From: Acidipila sp. EB88 | GTDB lineage: Bacteria > Acidobacteriota > Terriglobia > Terriglobales > Acidobacteriaceae | Length of the DNA: 64,000 nucleotides | Assembly (NCBI RefSeq): GCF_003858395.1 | Contig: NZ_QWEV01000005.1 | Span: 2,356,001 to 2,420,000 of the forward strand | Direction: 5' to 3' | Part shown: piece by piece, positions 1 through 9,067 of the stretch | Numbering within the stretch: the stretch's first letter is position 1 | Layout: each line of letters opens with the position of its first letter | Notes under the pieces: generated by a model | Seen by the model: only the letters and a program-made list of their open reading frames with translations | Told to the model about the DNA's origin: nothing | The model's database searches: none | Program-made: the position numbers and the translations under genes

Positions 1-867
1 GCTCAGGTTTGCATACGGCACAACGCTGGGCGCGAGATATTCCCGCCCCGTCACGCAAAGGTTCGCCGTCGACACCACGTAGAAGGAATGCGTGCGCGTC
101 CCCACCACCACCGAGGCGCCATCCGCGCTGAGACTCAGTCCCATTGGCTGCGGCAGCGGGAGCCGCGCCACCACTGTCATCGTCTCCGGCGACAACACGT
201 CGATCCCATTGCGCGGAAAGTCCGTTGCCAGGATCTGGTTGTGCAGCGCATCGAAGACCACGGTCGGGTTTGCCGGGCTCCCCGTCGCCACAAAGCCCGA
301 GGCGCTGTTCGCCGGCTGCTTCTGGGGAAGTGGAGCAGCACAGGCATTGGCCACCGTGGGCGGCGGCGTCGTCCCGGGCGGTGGCGTCGACACGGGCGGC
401 GGCATGGGCGCAGAACCGCTCGCCGTGATCAACAGCTTTGTGGTCACCACGTGGCTCAGGCTCCCCGACGTCGCCGTAAATTGCACCGTCACCTGGCCGG
501 CCGCCGTCCCCGCCGGCACTGCAAACTGCAGCGCATTCGCAGCCGCGTTGCCCGCGATCACAACGCTGCACGCGGCCGGCGCGCAGGTGATGCCATCGGG
601 CGCCGCGCCTGTCACCGTCACAGCACCAGTGAACCCGTTCACGCGCGTAAGCACAAAGCTCTCCGCCGGCGCAGCCGTCCCGGCAACCACGGTCGACGCC
701 GTCGGTGTCACCGCGATCGCAAAGTCCGGCGCACTGTTGTCGACACGCGGAATGCGCACCACGCCACAGCCCGCCAGCAACAGCAGCAGCGATACGAGCC
801 ACAGTCGCCGAATCACGGCCAGTGAATCCCTCAGCACAGCAACACGCACAGCAACAGATACAGGCAT
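1..867 (-). CDS. Exported lipoprotein, N-terminal part only (runs off the left edge)
   Basis: The reading frame on the minus strand is open from position 867 to the window edge without a stop, so only the N-terminal 289 residues are present. A lipoprotein signal is visible: two arginines, a hydrophobic LLLLL stretch and the lipobox L-L-A-G-C. After it come an Ig-like/Ca-beta-like segment rich in V, T and A, a Pro-Thr linker (PPPVSTPPPGTTPPP), and the start of a region with phrases typical of YVTN/YncE beta-propellers (NPTVVFDALHNQILATD, LSADGASVVVG). A surface or periplasmic propeller protein is therefore likely, but the main domain is outside the window. The ATG at 867 gives a long n-region. 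A GTG at 816 would give a compact 17-residue signal peptide with a GAGGG about 11 nt upstream, and may be the true start. Confidence 0.7.
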   Translation of the reverse strand, partial: MPVSVAVRVAVLRDSLAVIRRLWLVSLLLLLAGCGVVRIPRVDNSAPDFAIAVTPTASTVVAGTAAPAESFVLTRVNGFTGAVTVTGAAPDGITCAPAACSVVIAGNAAANALQFAVPAGTAAGQVTVQFTATSGSLSHVVTTKLLITASGSAPMPPPVSTPPPGTTPPPTVANACAAPLPQKQPANSASGFVATGSPANPTVVFDALHNQILATDFPRNGIDVLSPETMTVVARLPLPQPMGLSLSADGASVVVGTRTHSFYVVSTANLCVTGREYLAPSVVPYANLS

Positions 868-1172
868 ACGCTCTCAGCGAGATCTTTCAGTAAAGTCCAT
901 GCAGGGCACGGAGGCATCGGCGCCGTGATTGGACCTGGTTCGATCCACCACCGTCAGCCCGGCGCCACGTCTCGTGTGTGGCAGTGTATCGCCGCGGCGG
1001 CGTGTTTGTACGCGGTGTCCTGTATTCGTACTGCGCGCGCGCAACTCCAAAGTGCACCTTGGCACGCTCGCCGTTGCGCAACGCCCAGCCATCTATGCAA
1101 GCGGCCCTGCGCACTCAAACCACGCAACATCTCTTTTCGAATCGCGCCCACACCACTTATCATCACCACACC
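868..1172. other. Divergent intergenic region between lipoprotein and M61 peptidase
   Basis: About 300 bases separate the two divergent genes and must carry both promoters. I see no RNA gene, no strong inverted repeat and no convincing -35/-10 pair. If the peptidase starts at the ATG at 1095 rather than at the GTG at 1173, the last 78 bases belong to that gene. Confidence 0.4.
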
Positions 1173-3044
1173 GTGACCGACCGCTTCGGAACCTTTCCCG
1201 CCCCGCGCCTGGCGCTTCTCGCCGCCGCACTGTTCGTGGCCGCTTCCGCCACCGCACAGTCACAGTCCTCCACCGAGTACCGCTTCTCCTTTCCCGATGC
1301 CGTGCACCACGTCATGCAGGTCGAAGCCACCTTCCACAACGTGCCCATCAAACCGCTGACGCTCACCGTGAGCCGCGCCTCGCCTGGTCGCTACGCCGCC
1401 TTTGAGTTCGCCTCCAACATCTTTGAAGAGCACTTCACCGACGGCAGCGGCCATCCCCTCGCAGCCACAAAGACCGATCCGCGCAACTGGTCCGTGCCCA
1501 ATCCCGATGGCACCGTGCACGTCTCCTACAAGCTCTTCGGCGACCGTGTCGATGGCACCTTCTTCGCCGTCGACACCACCCACGCCCATCTCAATTTTCC
1601 CGCGGTCCTTATGTACGCCCCCGCTCTCGACGACGACCCAACCCGCCTCACCTTCGCGCTGCCGCAGGGCTCCGACTGGAAGATCGCCACACAGCTCTAT
1701 CCCTCTGCCGACGCCCACACCTTCACCGCGCCTAACCTGCAATACCTCATGGACTCGCCCGTCGAGCTCAGCAACTTCCGCATGCGCACCTTTACCGTGC
1801 CCCCGCTCGTGCCCTCCGGCAAAACCGAAACCATCCGTGTCGTGGCACACTCCCAGGCTTCTGACTCCGAGTTCGACGCCTACTTCGCCAGCGTGCAGAA
1901 ACTCGTGCGCGAAGAGCAGGCCATCTTTGGCGAGCTCCCCGCCTACGAGCCCGGCTACTACACCTTTCTTGCCGACGCGCTGCCTTGGGATTCGGGCGAC
2001 GGGATGGAGCATCGCAACAGCACCGTCATGACCGGCCACCAGCTCTCCCTCTCCACCGTTGCGCATGAGTACTTCCACAACTGGAACGTCGAACGCATCC
2101 GTCCCGAAGGCCTAGAACCCTTCTCCTTCCGCGACACCAACATGTCCGGAGAAATGTTTCTCGCCGAGGGCTTTACGCAGTACTACGGCAACCTCGCCCT
2201 GCTGCGCAGCGGCATCACCTCTGCTAACGATTTAGGTGCCTTCGCCGACGACCTCACCTATGTCCTCGGCACGCCCGGCAGTTCGTACCGCTCCGCCATG
2301 GACATGAGCCGCCTCGCCCCGCTGGTCGACGGCAGCTCCGATGACTTTCCCAAGTACTGGACCAACGACTTCGTCTCCTACTACTCCTACGGCGATGTCA
2401 CCGCGCTCGGCCTCGACCTCACCCTGCGCGCCCGCTCCAACTCCGCCATCACGCTCGATGACTTTATGCGCGCCATGTGGCACGCCTACGGCAAGCCCGG
2501 TGGTCCTGCGCCCGGCCTCGTCGGCCACCCTTACACCATCGCCGACGTTGAGACACAACTCGCCACCGTCAGCCACGATCCCGCCTTTGCTGCCGACTTC
2601 GTCCGCCGCTACATGGCCGGCACCGAAAAGGTCGACTACGCGCCCCTTCTGCTGCGCGCAGGCTTTGTGCTGCGCAAACAAGACGGGCCGCCCACCCTCG
2701 GGCGCATGCGCCTCAAGGCAGCCGACCACGCCCTGCTCGTCGCCGACTCCACCCTCATCGGCACCCCGGCCTACAACGCAGGCATCGATCGCGACGACGA
2801 ACTGCTCGCCCTCGCCAACACCCCGCTGGCCACACCGGAAGACCTCCAGAAAGCCCTCGGCGCGCACAAGGCCGGCGACTCCGTCGCGATCCACCTCCGG
2901 CGCCGCGGCCAGGACGTGCACACCACTGCCATCCTTGCTGACCCAACCGACCTCGAGTTTGTCCCGGTCGAACGCACCGGTACCCCACTCACCCCGCAAC
3001 AGCAACAGTTCCGCGAAGCGTGGCTGGGCAGCAAGGCAAAGTAA
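1173..3044 (+). CDS. M61 family (glycyl aminopeptidase-like) metallopeptidase with C-terminal PDZ domain
   Basis: This is a probable exported zinc aminopeptidase of family M61. From the GTG at 1173 the protein has 623 residues and begins with a signal peptide (APRLALLAAALFVAASATAQ). An N-terminal beta domain precedes the gluzincin catalytic domain. The zinc site is visible as HEYFH at residues 298-302 and a downstream glutamate in EGFTQYY near residue 332, the expected spacing for HExxH-E peptidases. The C-terminal hundred residues read as a PDZ domain (TPAYNAGIDRDDELLALAN, then KAGDSVAIHLRRRG). Total length fits M61 proteins of Gram-negative bacteria, which trim peptides with N-terminal Gly or Ala in the periplasm. 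The start is uncertain: an in-frame ATG at 1095 would add 26 residues ahead of the signal peptide, and neither start has a clear Shine-Dalgarno sequence. Confidence 0.9.
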   Translation: MTDRFGTFPAPRLALLAAALFVAASATAQSQSSTEYRFSFPDAVHHVMQVEATFHNVPIKPLTLTVSRASPGRYAAFEFASNIFEEHFTDGSGHPLAATKTDPRNWSVPNPDGTVHVSYKLFGDRVDGTFFAVDTTHAHLNFPAVLMYAPALDDDPTRLTFALPQGSDWKIATQLYPSADAHTFTAPNLQYLMDSPVELSNFRMRTFTVPPLVPSGKTETIRVVAHSQASDSEFDAYFASVQKLVREEQAIFGELPAYEPGYYTFLADALPWDSGDGMEHRNSTVMTGHQLSLSTVAHEYFHNWNVERIRPEGLEPFSFRDTNMSGEMFLAEGFTQYYGNLALLRSGITSANDLGAFADDLTYVLGTPGSSYRSAMDMSRLAPLVDGSSDDFPKYWTNDFVSYYSYGDVTALGLDLTLRARSNSAITLDDFMRAMWHAYGKPGGPAPGLVGHPYTIADVETQLATVSHDPAFAADFVRRYMAGTEKVDYAPLLLRAGFVLRKQDGPPTLGRMRLKAADHALLVADSTLIGTPAYNAGIDRDDELLALANTPLATPEDLQKALGAHKAGDSVAIHLRRRGQDVHTTAILADPTDLEFVPVERTGTPLTPQQQQFREAWLGSKAK

Positions 3045-3360
3045 CAAGCAACCCATCCGCAAAGCAGCGCGCACAGTTCAGTGCGCGCCTGTTTTCCTGA
3101 TAAGCAATCGCCGCAGTTGCATGCAGCCTTATCTCTATCTATCCAGATCCCCACAAGCCGACCAACGGGAGGCCCACCCGACGGCCCCACCCGTCACGAA
3201 GTGACCGCCTCCCGCGCAGGGGGTCTTGCCGTGCTCAAACCGCGCAGGGAGTCTTGCCGCGCCTAAGCCCCGCGATGCCCAAGGTCACCAGCCCGCCAGC
3301 TTTCCCGCACAATCCGCCACAACCCCGGTGCTAAACTCAGCTCGCAAATCCTGAAAACCT
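3045..3360. other. Intergenic region with GC-rich repeat units
   Basis: The 316 bases between the M61 gene and comM hold no credible coding sequence. The notable content is a repeat with hairpin potential at 3203-3259, which has a relative in the rho intergenic region. The comM promoter should lie in the last 100 bases, but I cannot assign boxes. Confidence 0.4.
3203..3259. repeat. Intergenic GC-rich hairpin repeat, copies 1 and 2
   Basis: Two near-identical 20-base units, CCGCGCAGGGGGTCTTGCCG (3212-3231) and CCGCGCAGGGAGTCTTGCCG (3240-3259), lie in tandem. The first is preceded by GACCGCC (3203-3209), which can pair with GGGGGTC (3219-3225) with one mismatch. A third unit with the same core and a perfect stem occurs at 14547-14575, also between genes. 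This pattern suggests a small dispersed REP-like family. Confidence 0.55.
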
Positions 3361-4920
3361 ATGCTCGCGAAAACCCTCAGCGCTGCCGTCTACGGCATCG
3401 ACGCGCACCTCATCGACGTCGAGGTCGACTTCTCCGGCATCAAGCTGATGGAAGACCGCTTCTACATGGTCGGCCTGCCCGACTCCGCCGTGCGCGAGTC
3501 ACGCGAGCGGGTGCGCGCCGCCATCAAGAACTCCGGTTTCCAGATCCCGCCCACATCCATCACCATCAATCTCGCACCGGCTGACCTCAAGAAGGAAGGC
3601 TCCGGCTTTGACCTCGCGATCGCGATCAGCATCCTCCACGCGTCCGGCGCGATGCAGCTCAAAAACATGCAGGATGTTCTTCTGATCGGCGAGCTCGGTC
3701 TGGACGGCATGCTGCGCCCCGTGCCCGGCATGCTGCCCATCGCGATCCTGGCGCGTGACCGCGGTATCCGCACGCTGATCGTGCCCCGCGCCAACGCGCA
3801 GGAAGCCGCTGTTGTCGCCGGCGTCTCCGTCTACCCCGCCGAGTCGCTCAACTGCGTGCGCCAGTTACTCAATGAGCACGCCAGTGGCGCCATCCAGGCA
3901 GCCCCTCTGCAGGTCGAAGCCAGGCAGCTGCTCAGCGAAGAGCAGCAGTTCCACGTCGACTTCGCCGATGTCCGTGGCCAGACAGGCTCCAAGCGCGCAC
4001 TCGAGGTCGCCGCCGCCGGCGGCCACAACATCCTCATGATCGGCCCGCCCGGTTCCGGCAAGACCATGCTGGCCAAGCGCCTGCCCACCATCCTCGCGCC
4101 GCTCACCCTCGACGAAGCCCTTGAGACCACCAAAATTCACTCCGTCGCGAGCGTCCTCGCAGAGGGCGCAGGCCTGGTCACCGAGCGCCCGTTCCGCTCC
4201 CCGCACCACACCATCTCCGACGCCGGCCTCATCGGCGGCGGCGCCGTGCCGCGCCCCGGCGAAGTCTCCCTTGCGCACAATGGCGTGCTCTTCCTCGACG
4301 AGCTTCCGGAGTTCCCCCGCAACGTGCTCGAGGTCATGCGCCAGCCGCTTGAAGACGGCAATGTCGTCATCTCCCGCGCTGCCATGTCGCTCTCATTCCC
4401 CGCGCGCTTCATGCTCGCCGCCGCCATGAACCCGTGCCCCTGCGGCTATTTCAACGACAAGTCCCGCGAGTGCCACTGCACCCCGCCCATCATCCAGCGC
4501 TACGTCGCCAAGGTCTCCGGCCCGCTGCTCGACCGCATCGACATTCACATCGAAGTCCCTGCCGTGCAGTACCGCGAGCTCCGCTCCACCACCCCGGCCG
4601 AAAGCTCCCTCGCCATCCGCACCCGCGTGCTCGCCGCGCGCGAGCGCCAGCGCGCCCGCTTCACCGAGGCAAAGCAGAAAACCTACAGCAATGCGCACAT
4701 GGGTTCCCGCCAGATCCGTGCCTTCTGCGCGCTGCCGCCCGAGGCCGAGCGTCTGCTTGAGCGCGCCATGCAGCAGCAGGGCCTTACCGCCCGCGCCCAC
4801 GACCGCATCCTCAAAACCGCCCGCACCATCGCCGACCTCGAAGGAGCCGACCAGCTCGCCGTCCCGCATATCGCCGAGGCCATCCAGTACCGCACCCTCG
4901 ACCGCTCCTACTGGAACTAA
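3361..4920 (+). CDS. comM: YifB/ComM family Mg-chelatase-like AAA+ ATPase
   Basis: The 519-residue protein has the full ComM/YifB layout: an N-terminal Lon-protease-like fold (residues 1-170, with [13 protein letters not shown]), then an AAA+ Mg-chelatase domain with Walker A GPPGSGKT at 228-235, Walker B-like [11 protein letters not shown] near 305-315, a Cys-rich [18 protein letters not shown] segment near 352-369, and a C-terminal helical domain ([18 protein letters not shown]). In Vibrio, ComM is a hexameric branch-migration helicase that helps integrate incoming DNA during natural transformation. The family is widespread, and the role in this organism is inferred. The gene is convergent with the histidine kinase downstream (25 nt between stops). 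Confidence 0.93.
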   Translation: MLAKTLSAAVYGIDAHLIDVEVDFSGIKLMEDRFYMVGLPDSAVRESRERVRAAIKNSGFQIPPTSITINLAPADLKKEGSGFDLAIAISILHASGAMQLKNMQDVLLIGELGLDGMLRPVPGMLPIAILARDRGIRTLIVPRANAQEAAVVAGVSVYPAESLNCVRQLLNEHASGAIQAAPLQVEARQLLSEEQQFHVDFADVRGQTGSKRALEVAAAGGHNILMIGPPGSGKTMLAKRLPTILAPLTLDEALETTKIHSVASVLAEGAGLVTERPFRSPHHTISDAGLIGGGAVPRPGEVSLAHNGVLFLDELPEFPRNVLEVMRQPLEDGNVVISRAAMSLSFPARFMLAAAMNPCPCGYFNDKSRECHCTPPIIQRYVAKVSGPLLDRIDIHIEVPAVQYRELRSTTPAESSLAIRTRVLAARERQRARFTEAKQKTYSNAHMGSRQIRAFCALPPEAERLLERAMQQQGLTARAHDRILKTARTIADLEGADQLAVPHIAEAIQYRTLDRSYWN

Positions 4921-4945
4921 CCGCCCTGCAGCCGATACCCGAGGC

Positions 4946-6541
4946 TCACGACCGGCTCACCGCCTCGAACGGCAGAAACAGCGTAAATACCGTACCGCTT
5001 GCAACACCACCCGCCCGCCGCTGCGAAGAGCGCACCCGCAGCCGTCCCGCGTGCCGGTGTACGATCTCCTGGCTCACCCACAAACCCAGCCCCGTTCCCG
5101 TCAGTCCCTTGGTCGTGTAAAACGCCTCGAAGATGCGCGCCAGCGTTCCCGCCGACATGCCCAGCCCGGAGTCCGCCACCGTGAACACCACGCCCTTCCG
5201 TCCGGTGCGCCAGTCATGTCCCTCCCGCGCGCGCAGGTGCAGGTGCCCCTCGCCGTCGCCGCCCATCGCATCGATGGCATTGCCCACCAGGTTGCTCAGT
5301 ACCTGGCGGACCTCCCCTTCAAAGCACAGGATCGTGCGACTCTCCCGTTGGCGCCAGGCCACTGCAATCCCTGCCTCCGCTACGCGCCCCTGGTAAATCG
5401 CCACCACGCCGCCCAGCAGGTCGGCCGGCACGTTCGCCGTCGGCTTGGTCGCCTGCTTGTGGAATCGCAGCGTCTGGCTCGCAATCTGCGCCACCCTCTG
5501 CAACTCCCGATCCGCCGATACAAGCAGCCCGCGCGTTTCCTCGAACGAGTCGCTGATCGTCGCCAGGTAGATCAGGTTGGTCACCGCCTCCAGCGGATTG
5601 TTGATCTCGTGCGCAATCGACGACGCCAAACGTCCCACCGCCGCCAGCTTCTCACTCTCGATCAGCGCATCGGCCGACTTCTTGCTCGCCGTAATGTCCC
5701 GGAAGAACACCGTGATCCCGTCCGGCGCAGGCCGGCTCAGCACCTGGAACCAGCCCTCCGGTTTCGGGTAGTAGGTTTCAAACTCGCCAGCAACTCCCTG
5801 CTCCATCGAACGCGTGTACTCCAGCACAAACGGCGAACCCTCATACTGCGCATCCGGAAACGTCTCCCAAAGGTTGCGCCCGATCAGCTCGCCATACGGC
5901 GACAGCAGCCGCCTTGCATTGCTGTTCAGGTACGTAAACGTCCACTGCCGGTCCAGGCTGAACACAGCGTCCGTGGTCGCATCCAGCACCTGCTGCAGTT
6001 GCCGCTGCGTATCGTGCAACTCCTGCTGCGCCCGCACCTTTTCCGTGTTGTTCTGGTACGGGTCGTAAATGCCCGCAACCCTGCCATCCTCGAACACGGG
6101 AATCAGGTAATACGTAAACCAGCAATCCTCCGGCACCCCGTTCCGGCTCAGCGGGATCAGCATGTTCTCGCGCACCACCGTCGCACCCCGGTAAAAGCAG
6201 GCCTCCATATCCGGACCTACCAGGTGCCAGACCTCCTTGTAGACCTCGCGGTATGGCGCACCCAGTGCCTGCGGGTGCATGCCCTGCAGCGCGGCAATCG
6301 CAGCCTCGTTGTAAAGCATCACCAGGGCGTCGCCCCACGCGAGAATCGCAGGCGTGGGCGAAAACAGCATCTGGTTCACACTGGCCACCAGCGTCGGGGA
6401 CCAGTGCTCAATCGCCCCGAGGGGCGTCTGCTCCCAGCGAAACTGGCGCACCATCTCCGGCATCAGGCCGGTGCCCATGATCGGGCTGGGCAACGGGGAG
6501 TTCTCGGCTTGCGGAACGGAGAAAGAGGGAAGCACGGTCAC
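4946..6541 (-). CDS. PAS-domain sensor histidine kinase (soluble)
   Basis: A 531-residue histidine kinase without obvious membrane segments. Two PAS-type sensory regions are seen, about residues 30-165 and 180-285; the second ends in ITVFFRDITASKK, a usual PAS/PAC ending. The HisKA domain has the H-box SSIAHEINNPLEAV with phospho-acceptor His311. The ATPase domain carries the N-box LSNLVGNAIDA (near 415-425), the G1 box DSGLG (457-461) and the G2 box GTGLGL (482-487). All catalytic boxes are intact. No response regulator lies next to it. It is transcribed divergently from a GAF-HisKA protein whose H-box region (INNPLQCLTNVLFLA) closely resembles its own (INNPLEAVTNLIYLA), so the two may form mixed dimers or share a partner; that is an inference. 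Confidence 0.93.
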   Translation of the reverse strand: MTVLPSFSVPQAENSPLPSPIMGTGLMPEMVRQFRWEQTPLGAIEHWSPTLVASVNQMLFSPTPAILAWGDALVMLYNEAAIAALQGMHPQALGAPYREVYKEVWHLVGPDMEACFYRGATVVRENMLIPLSRNGVPEDCWFTYYLIPVFEDGRVAGIYDPYQNNTEKVRAQQELHDTQRQLQQVLDATTDAVFSLDRQWTFTYLNSNARRLLSPYGELIGRNLWETFPDAQYEGSPFVLEYTRSMEQGVAGEFETYYPKPEGWFQVLSRPAPDGITVFFRDITASKKSADALIESEKLAAVGRLASSIAHEINNPLEAVTNLIYLATISDSFEETRGLLVSADRELQRVAQIASQTLRFHKQATKPTANVPADLLGGVVAIYQGRVAEAGIAVAWRQRESRTILCFEGEVRQVLSNLVGNAIDAMGGDGEGHLHLRAREGHDWRTGRKGVVFTVADSGLGMSAGTLARIFEAFYTTKGLTGTGLGLWVSQEIVHRHAGRLRVRSSQRRAGGVASGTVFTLFLPFEAVSRS

Positions 6542-6745
6542 ACACCTGAATTCCAGCTTGCTACACTTTTACGGGTCTGGGTCAGTAGGATGCAGAACAT
6601 TCAGGTCGATACAGTCACGGCGAAAACACGGGCACCCCGCCGTCACTACCCCGTCAAACCTACCCCAAAAGTTCACTCCTTCGGGAATGTCGCCGCCCCT
6701 AAATTGCTTTAGAGTGGTCTGGCAGCGACCCGGGACACGTAAACT

Positions 6746-7627
6746 ATGTACGGCATGGACCATTCGGTAGCAGAACTCGACGCAGTCGGTTTAGAAGTTG
6801 TGGATCTCGCGGACGAGTCCCTGATTGCCGGCAGAAAACTGCATGCGCGCAATGGCTCCACTCAGTTGCAGCGCCTCCAAAAGCTCGCCACCACCTTCGT
6901 CGAGCAGCCGGAAACCATCCTCCAGGAACTCGTCAACGCCGCCGTCTATCTCTGTGGCGCCGACAGTGCCGGCATCTCCATCGAGCGCGAAGACGGAACC
7001 CAACAGCACCACTACCAGTGGGTTGCCACCGCAGGTGAGTACAGCCGGTTCCTTGACGCGATGCTTCCCCGGTCTCCCAGCGCCTGCACCGTGTGTCTCG
7101 AGCGCAACCGCCCGCAACTGTTCCGCGTCGACCACCGCTTCTTCGACATCCTCGGCGTCGAAGCCGCGCCCGTCACCGACGGCATCCTTCTGCCCTGGCA
7201 GGCAGAGGAGATGCGCGGCACCATCTTCATCATTTCCCATAGCCACGCGGAAGCCTTCGACAGCGAGGACCTTCGCCTCATGCAGATCCTCGCGAACTTT
7301 GCCTCCATGGGCATTCGGCAGCAGCGCCAGCAGCAGAAGCTCATCGCTCACGCGCGCGCCAGCGCCGCCGCCGCCATGGCCAACGACCTGGCTCACCAGA
7401 TCAACAATCCCCTTCAGTGCCTTACCAATGTTCTCTTCCTGGCCCGCCAGGCGAGCGGCATCGGCGACGAGCGCTCACTCGCCCTTCGCCTCGAAACCGA
7501 CTTCAATCGCCTCTCCATTCTGGTCAAATCCCTGCTCGAGCTCCCTAAGCGCACCGCCGCCCTCAGCGGCGACGGCTTTGCCTGCTTGCCCGGCATCGCC
7601 CAGACCGAACAAGCCGCACACCGGTAA
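6746..7627 (+). CDS. GAF-HisKA protein lacking an ATPase domain
   Basis: The 293-residue product has a GAF-like sensory domain (about residues 43-190) followed by a HisKA-like dimerisation helix with the motif NDLAHQINNPLQC (candidate phospho-acceptor His217). The usual glutamate after the histidine is replaced by glutamine. The protein stops about 75 residues later with no N-, G1- or G2-box, so it cannot be an autonomous kinase. The downstream 48 bases before the next gene do not encode a continuation that I can see. It may act as a dimerisation partner, phosphotransfer protein or competitor of the divergent PAS kinase. The ATG at 6746 and the ATG at 6755 are both possible starts. Confidence 0.8.
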   Translation: MYGMDHSVAELDAVGLEVVDLADESLIAGRKLHARNGSTQLQRLQKLATTFVEQPETILQELVNAAVYLCGADSAGISIEREDGTQQHHYQWVATAGEYSRFLDAMLPRSPSACTVCLERNRPQLFRVDHRFFDILGVEAAPVTDGILLPWQAEEMRGTIFIISHSHAEAFDSEDLRLMQILANFASMGIRQQRQQQKLIAHARASAAAAMANDLAHQINNPLQCLTNVLFLARQASGIGDERSLALRLETDFNRLSILVKSLLELPKRTAALSGDGFACLPGIAQTEQAAHR

Positions 7628-7675
7628 TCTGCTCGTAACTCGCGCACGCCAACCGGCCGGCAACTCGGGCCACGC

Positions 7676-8929
7676 TCAAGCTGCCTGCGCCACCGCCTGC
7701 TGAAAGCGCGCAATCGCCCGCAGCCATCCCTCCAGCCGCCTGGTATCGGCGACCAGCGCATCAACCTTGATCGTCTTCCCATCGATATTGACAACCTGCG
7801 CATTGCCGGCCGGTGGGATTCTCACAGACGCTCCCGGAATAAGCGCTGCGACCTCCGCTAAGTATTGGCGGGCCTGCTCGACCAATCCCTTTTCTCTTGC
7901 GCGTACCGACAGGTAATCGAACCACACCTCGCCAGAACTCACGATGGTGCCAAGATTCCAACCCCTGATGTCATCTCCATACCAGCGGAGAATAATCGAC
8001 TTCGCTCCAAACTCAGGATCCACATCCGCTGCGGGGAGTTTGTCGATCATCGCGTTCAGGTTTGTTCCTATACCCGGGAACACATGCTCGACACCCTCAA
8101 GGTAATGCTGCTTCGTGATCGGCATCTTCCGCGTAGAGGTTGCCGTCGACGTACTTAGCGCGCTCGGTGAACTTATCTCGATGCGGGCATCATGAATCGT
8201 GACAATGCCGCGATCGATGTTCGTAGTTCTGGCGAACACACGCGGTTGCACCACGTAACCTCCTGTCGTGAGTCGGAACAACGCGATCTCTACAAGGCCA
8301 AGCGTGAAGTGCAGCCCGGCGTGCTGCTGCAGAAACTCGCTCATGCCGCGAACCCCCTCCTGGATGCCGTCGCCCACAATCAGCAGCAGAAATCGCCCTA
8401 GCCGAAGGTTGCGCGAAACGCGATCTACAAATTCTGCTTCTTCTATCTCACCTACAGCCGAAACGCGCTCGTAGAGACTGTTTCGACCACTCTCCTGCAG
8501 GGCCCCGACATAAGTTGAGCGGCTAATCGCTTCTTCCAGGTCGATGTATGACCACTTGGAAACCTGTGTGGCGTAGTCAATGATCTGCGCGACAACTTTG
8601 CGGCGCGCCTCGTAATTCCGCCATAACTTGCATTCCACCAGCACTATGTCGCCACCGGGTGTCACGAGCACGTTGTCCAGTGATCCTCCCTTCACAGGAA
8701 GTTCCATGCAGATTGGCACCAGGTCCGCAAACCCCTCTTCGATCTGCCCAGCCGGCAATAGGCTGGGCTGTTGCATGATCAACCGTTGAAGCCACGCTTC
8801 GTTATACGCGGCATTCTCTCCAGCACCCCTTTCGAATGGGACCCGGGTGAGCCCAACAGCCGGCGAACCGAGTGCGTCGATGAGAAAAGTCTGCCCGTAC
8901 TGCGATTGATTTGACATAGTGCTGAGCAT
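7676..8929 (-). CDS. PD-(D/E)xK nuclease-like protein (DUF91/NucS-like core), accessory
   Basis: The 417-residue protein contains a PD-(D/E)xK nuclease signature: a leading helix with NEAWLQRLIMQQPSLLP (Glu44), then Asp85 in SLDNVLVTP, the E-x-K core VECK with Glu99 and Lys101, and a following helix with VVAQIIDYA. This order matches the catalytic core of NucS/DUF91-like nucleases, although the overall sequence is not one I can name. The C-terminal 200 residues form a second region of unknown fold. Many such proteins are accessory DNA-cleaving or defence-associated proteins. It faces an unknown gene divergently across 138 bases. The ATG at 8917 (MSNQS...) is an alternative start; neither start has a clear ribosome-binding site. 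Confidence 0.65.
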   Translation of the reverse strand: MLSTMSNQSQYGQTFLIDALGSPAVGLTRVPFERGAGENAAYNEAWLQRLIMQQPSLLPAGQIEEGFADLVPICMELPVKGGSLDNVLVTPGGDIVLVECKLWRNYEARRKVVAQIIDYATQVSKWSYIDLEEAISRSTYVGALQESGRNSLYERVSAVGEIEEAEFVDRVSRNLRLGRFLLLIVGDGIQEGVRGMSEFLQQHAGLHFTLGLVEIALFRLTTGGYVVQPRVFARTTNIDRGIVTIHDARIEISSPSALSTSTATSTRKMPITKQHYLEGVEHVFPGIGTNLNAMIDKLPAADVDPEFGAKSIILRWYGDDIRGWNLGTIVSSGEVWFDYLSVRAREKGLVEQARQYLAEVAALIPGASVRIPPAGNAQVVNIDGKTIKVDALVADTRRLEGWLRAIARFQQAVAQAA

Positions 8930-9067
8930 AAATTGAAGTTAGGAGTGAGTAGGCTAGATGGTACCCATAAAGTGTTACTTGCGTGATCGCGCCAGGATAT
9001 AGCGGCACTCTTAGCTGGACGGATGATCCATTAGTCTTGCGTAGTCGGACAGGCCTACAGGGAGCGT

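Noticed and set aside
92..928. Plus-strand 278-residue frame at the left edge
   Set aside because: Antisense to the lipoprotein gene, which has a clear lipobox and propeller-like repeats.
4946..6712. Plus-strand Arg-rich frame opposite the PAS histidine kinase
   Set aside because: Shadow of the minus-strand gene; no family, composition typical of GC-rich antisense.
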